A stretch of 5,194 nucleotides of DNA from Pseudomonadota bacterium (GTDB taxonomy: Bacteria; Desulfobacterota; Desulfobacteria; Desulfobacterales; C00003060), in assembly GCA_015222985.1 (NCBI GenBank), contig JADFWI010000387.1, positions 1-5,194 on the forward strand. Reading direction: 5' to 3'. Shown piece after piece: positions 5,066 to 5,194 of this stretch; positions within the stretch are counted from its first letter, which is position 1, and each line of letters begins with the position of its first letter. The notes beneath the pieces were generated by a model that saw only the letters and a list, made by a program, of their open reading frames with translations, did no database searches and was not told where the DNA came from. Both the position numbers and the translations under genes were made by a program.

Positions 5066-5194
5066 TCACCGGCGGAGGATATCAGGCAGATTTTTTATCG
5101 CCTTCTCAAGCGGGATGAGCTCAATGCCCTTTTCAAAGAGATGATGTGGGCCGCCGTATAACAGATATGCTCTGGCCATAGGATAATCATTGAG
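5066..5194 (-). CDS. C-terminal end of a convergent gene, DUF4143-type AAA ATPase-like (partial)
   Basis: On the minus strand an open frame enters from the window edge and ends at TGA (complement of 5066-5068), giving the last 42 residues of a longer protein. They contain YPMARAYLLYGG, then HHLFEKGIELIPLEKAIKNL and a short LPDILRR tail. A strand ending in LLYGG, a charged turn, GIELIPL and a final helix resemble the C-terminus of AAA ATPases with a DUF4143 (restriction-endonuclease-like) domain, such as those carrying AAA_14. The ATPase part would lie outside the window and no catalytic motif is visible here. The gene converges on the small ORF with a 95-bp gap. A hairpin CCGGT-ATC-ACCGG (5060-5072) spans the stop codon, but no T-run follows on the minus strand. 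The coding call is moderately firm; the family is tentative. Confidence 0.55.
   Translation of the reverse strand, partial: LNDYPMARAYLLYGGPHHLFEKGIELIPLEKAIKNLPDILRR

Noticed and set aside
4900..5118. 72-aa plus-strand frame overlapping the small ORF
   Set aside because: Cys/Arg/Gly/Ser-rich shadow sequence with no ribosome site, overlapping the end of one candidate gene and the tail of the convergent one.
4967..5161. Selenocysteine reading of the TGA at 5003-5005 joining ATG 4967 to the frame ending at 5161
   Set aside because: The first 12 codons look random, no stem-loop of SECIS type is evident after the TGA, and the region is better explained by the minus-strand gene.

Overview
The window looks like chromosomal DNA from a deltaproteobacterium in the broad sense (Desulfobacterota, e.g. 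a sulfate reducer or relative). This is inferred from protein character, not from a marker gene. The EF-G is of the spd/mitochondrial-EFG1 type, which is known from spirochaetes, planctomycetes and deltaproteobacteria. The DAHP synthase is a type I-beta (Thermotoga-like) enzyme. Base composition is moderate, and short AT-rich/GCGGC palindromes lie between genes.

Layout. (1) 1-294 is a non-coding leader with a short tandem TTCGAAT, a perfect 6-bp hairpin and A-rich degenerate sequence. (2) 295-2379 (+) is a complete translation elongation factor G, here standing alone with no rpsL/rpsG/tuf beside it. (3) 2479-3180 (+) is an uncharacterised RecA/KaiC-like P-loop ATPase, 99 bp downstream and probably co-transcribed. 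(4) 3181-3557 is a dense regulatory region: a sigma-70-like promoter, a 27-codon leader peptide containing FFWPCWWK, an antiterminator, a strong intrinsic terminator, a second intrinsic terminator in tandem, and two small palindromes before a good Shine-Dalgarno. (5) 3558-4592 (+) is DAHP synthase, the first enzyme of the shikimate pathway, with an N-terminal regulatory domain. (6) 4593-4751 is intergenic and holds a recognisable promoter. (7) 4752-4970 (+) is a small, possibly antitoxin-like and possibly truncated ORF. (8) 5066-5194 (-) is the C-terminal end of a convergent gene that runs off the window, resembling the tail of DUF4143-type AAA ATPases.

The main discovery is the aromatic-amino-acid attenuator in front of the DAHP synthase. 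The leader peptide has three Trp and two adjacent Phe codons. Its stop codon lies at the end of a segment that can pair with a contiguous 15-nt stretch covering the 5' arm of the terminator. The spacing fits classical trp-type ribosome-stalling attenuation. Because I-beta DAHP synthases of this architecture are known to be inhibited by Tyr/Phe through the N-terminal domain, the gene may be sensing Trp (perhaps with Phe) at the RNA level and Tyr/Phe at the protein level. The second terminator directly behind the first is unusual.
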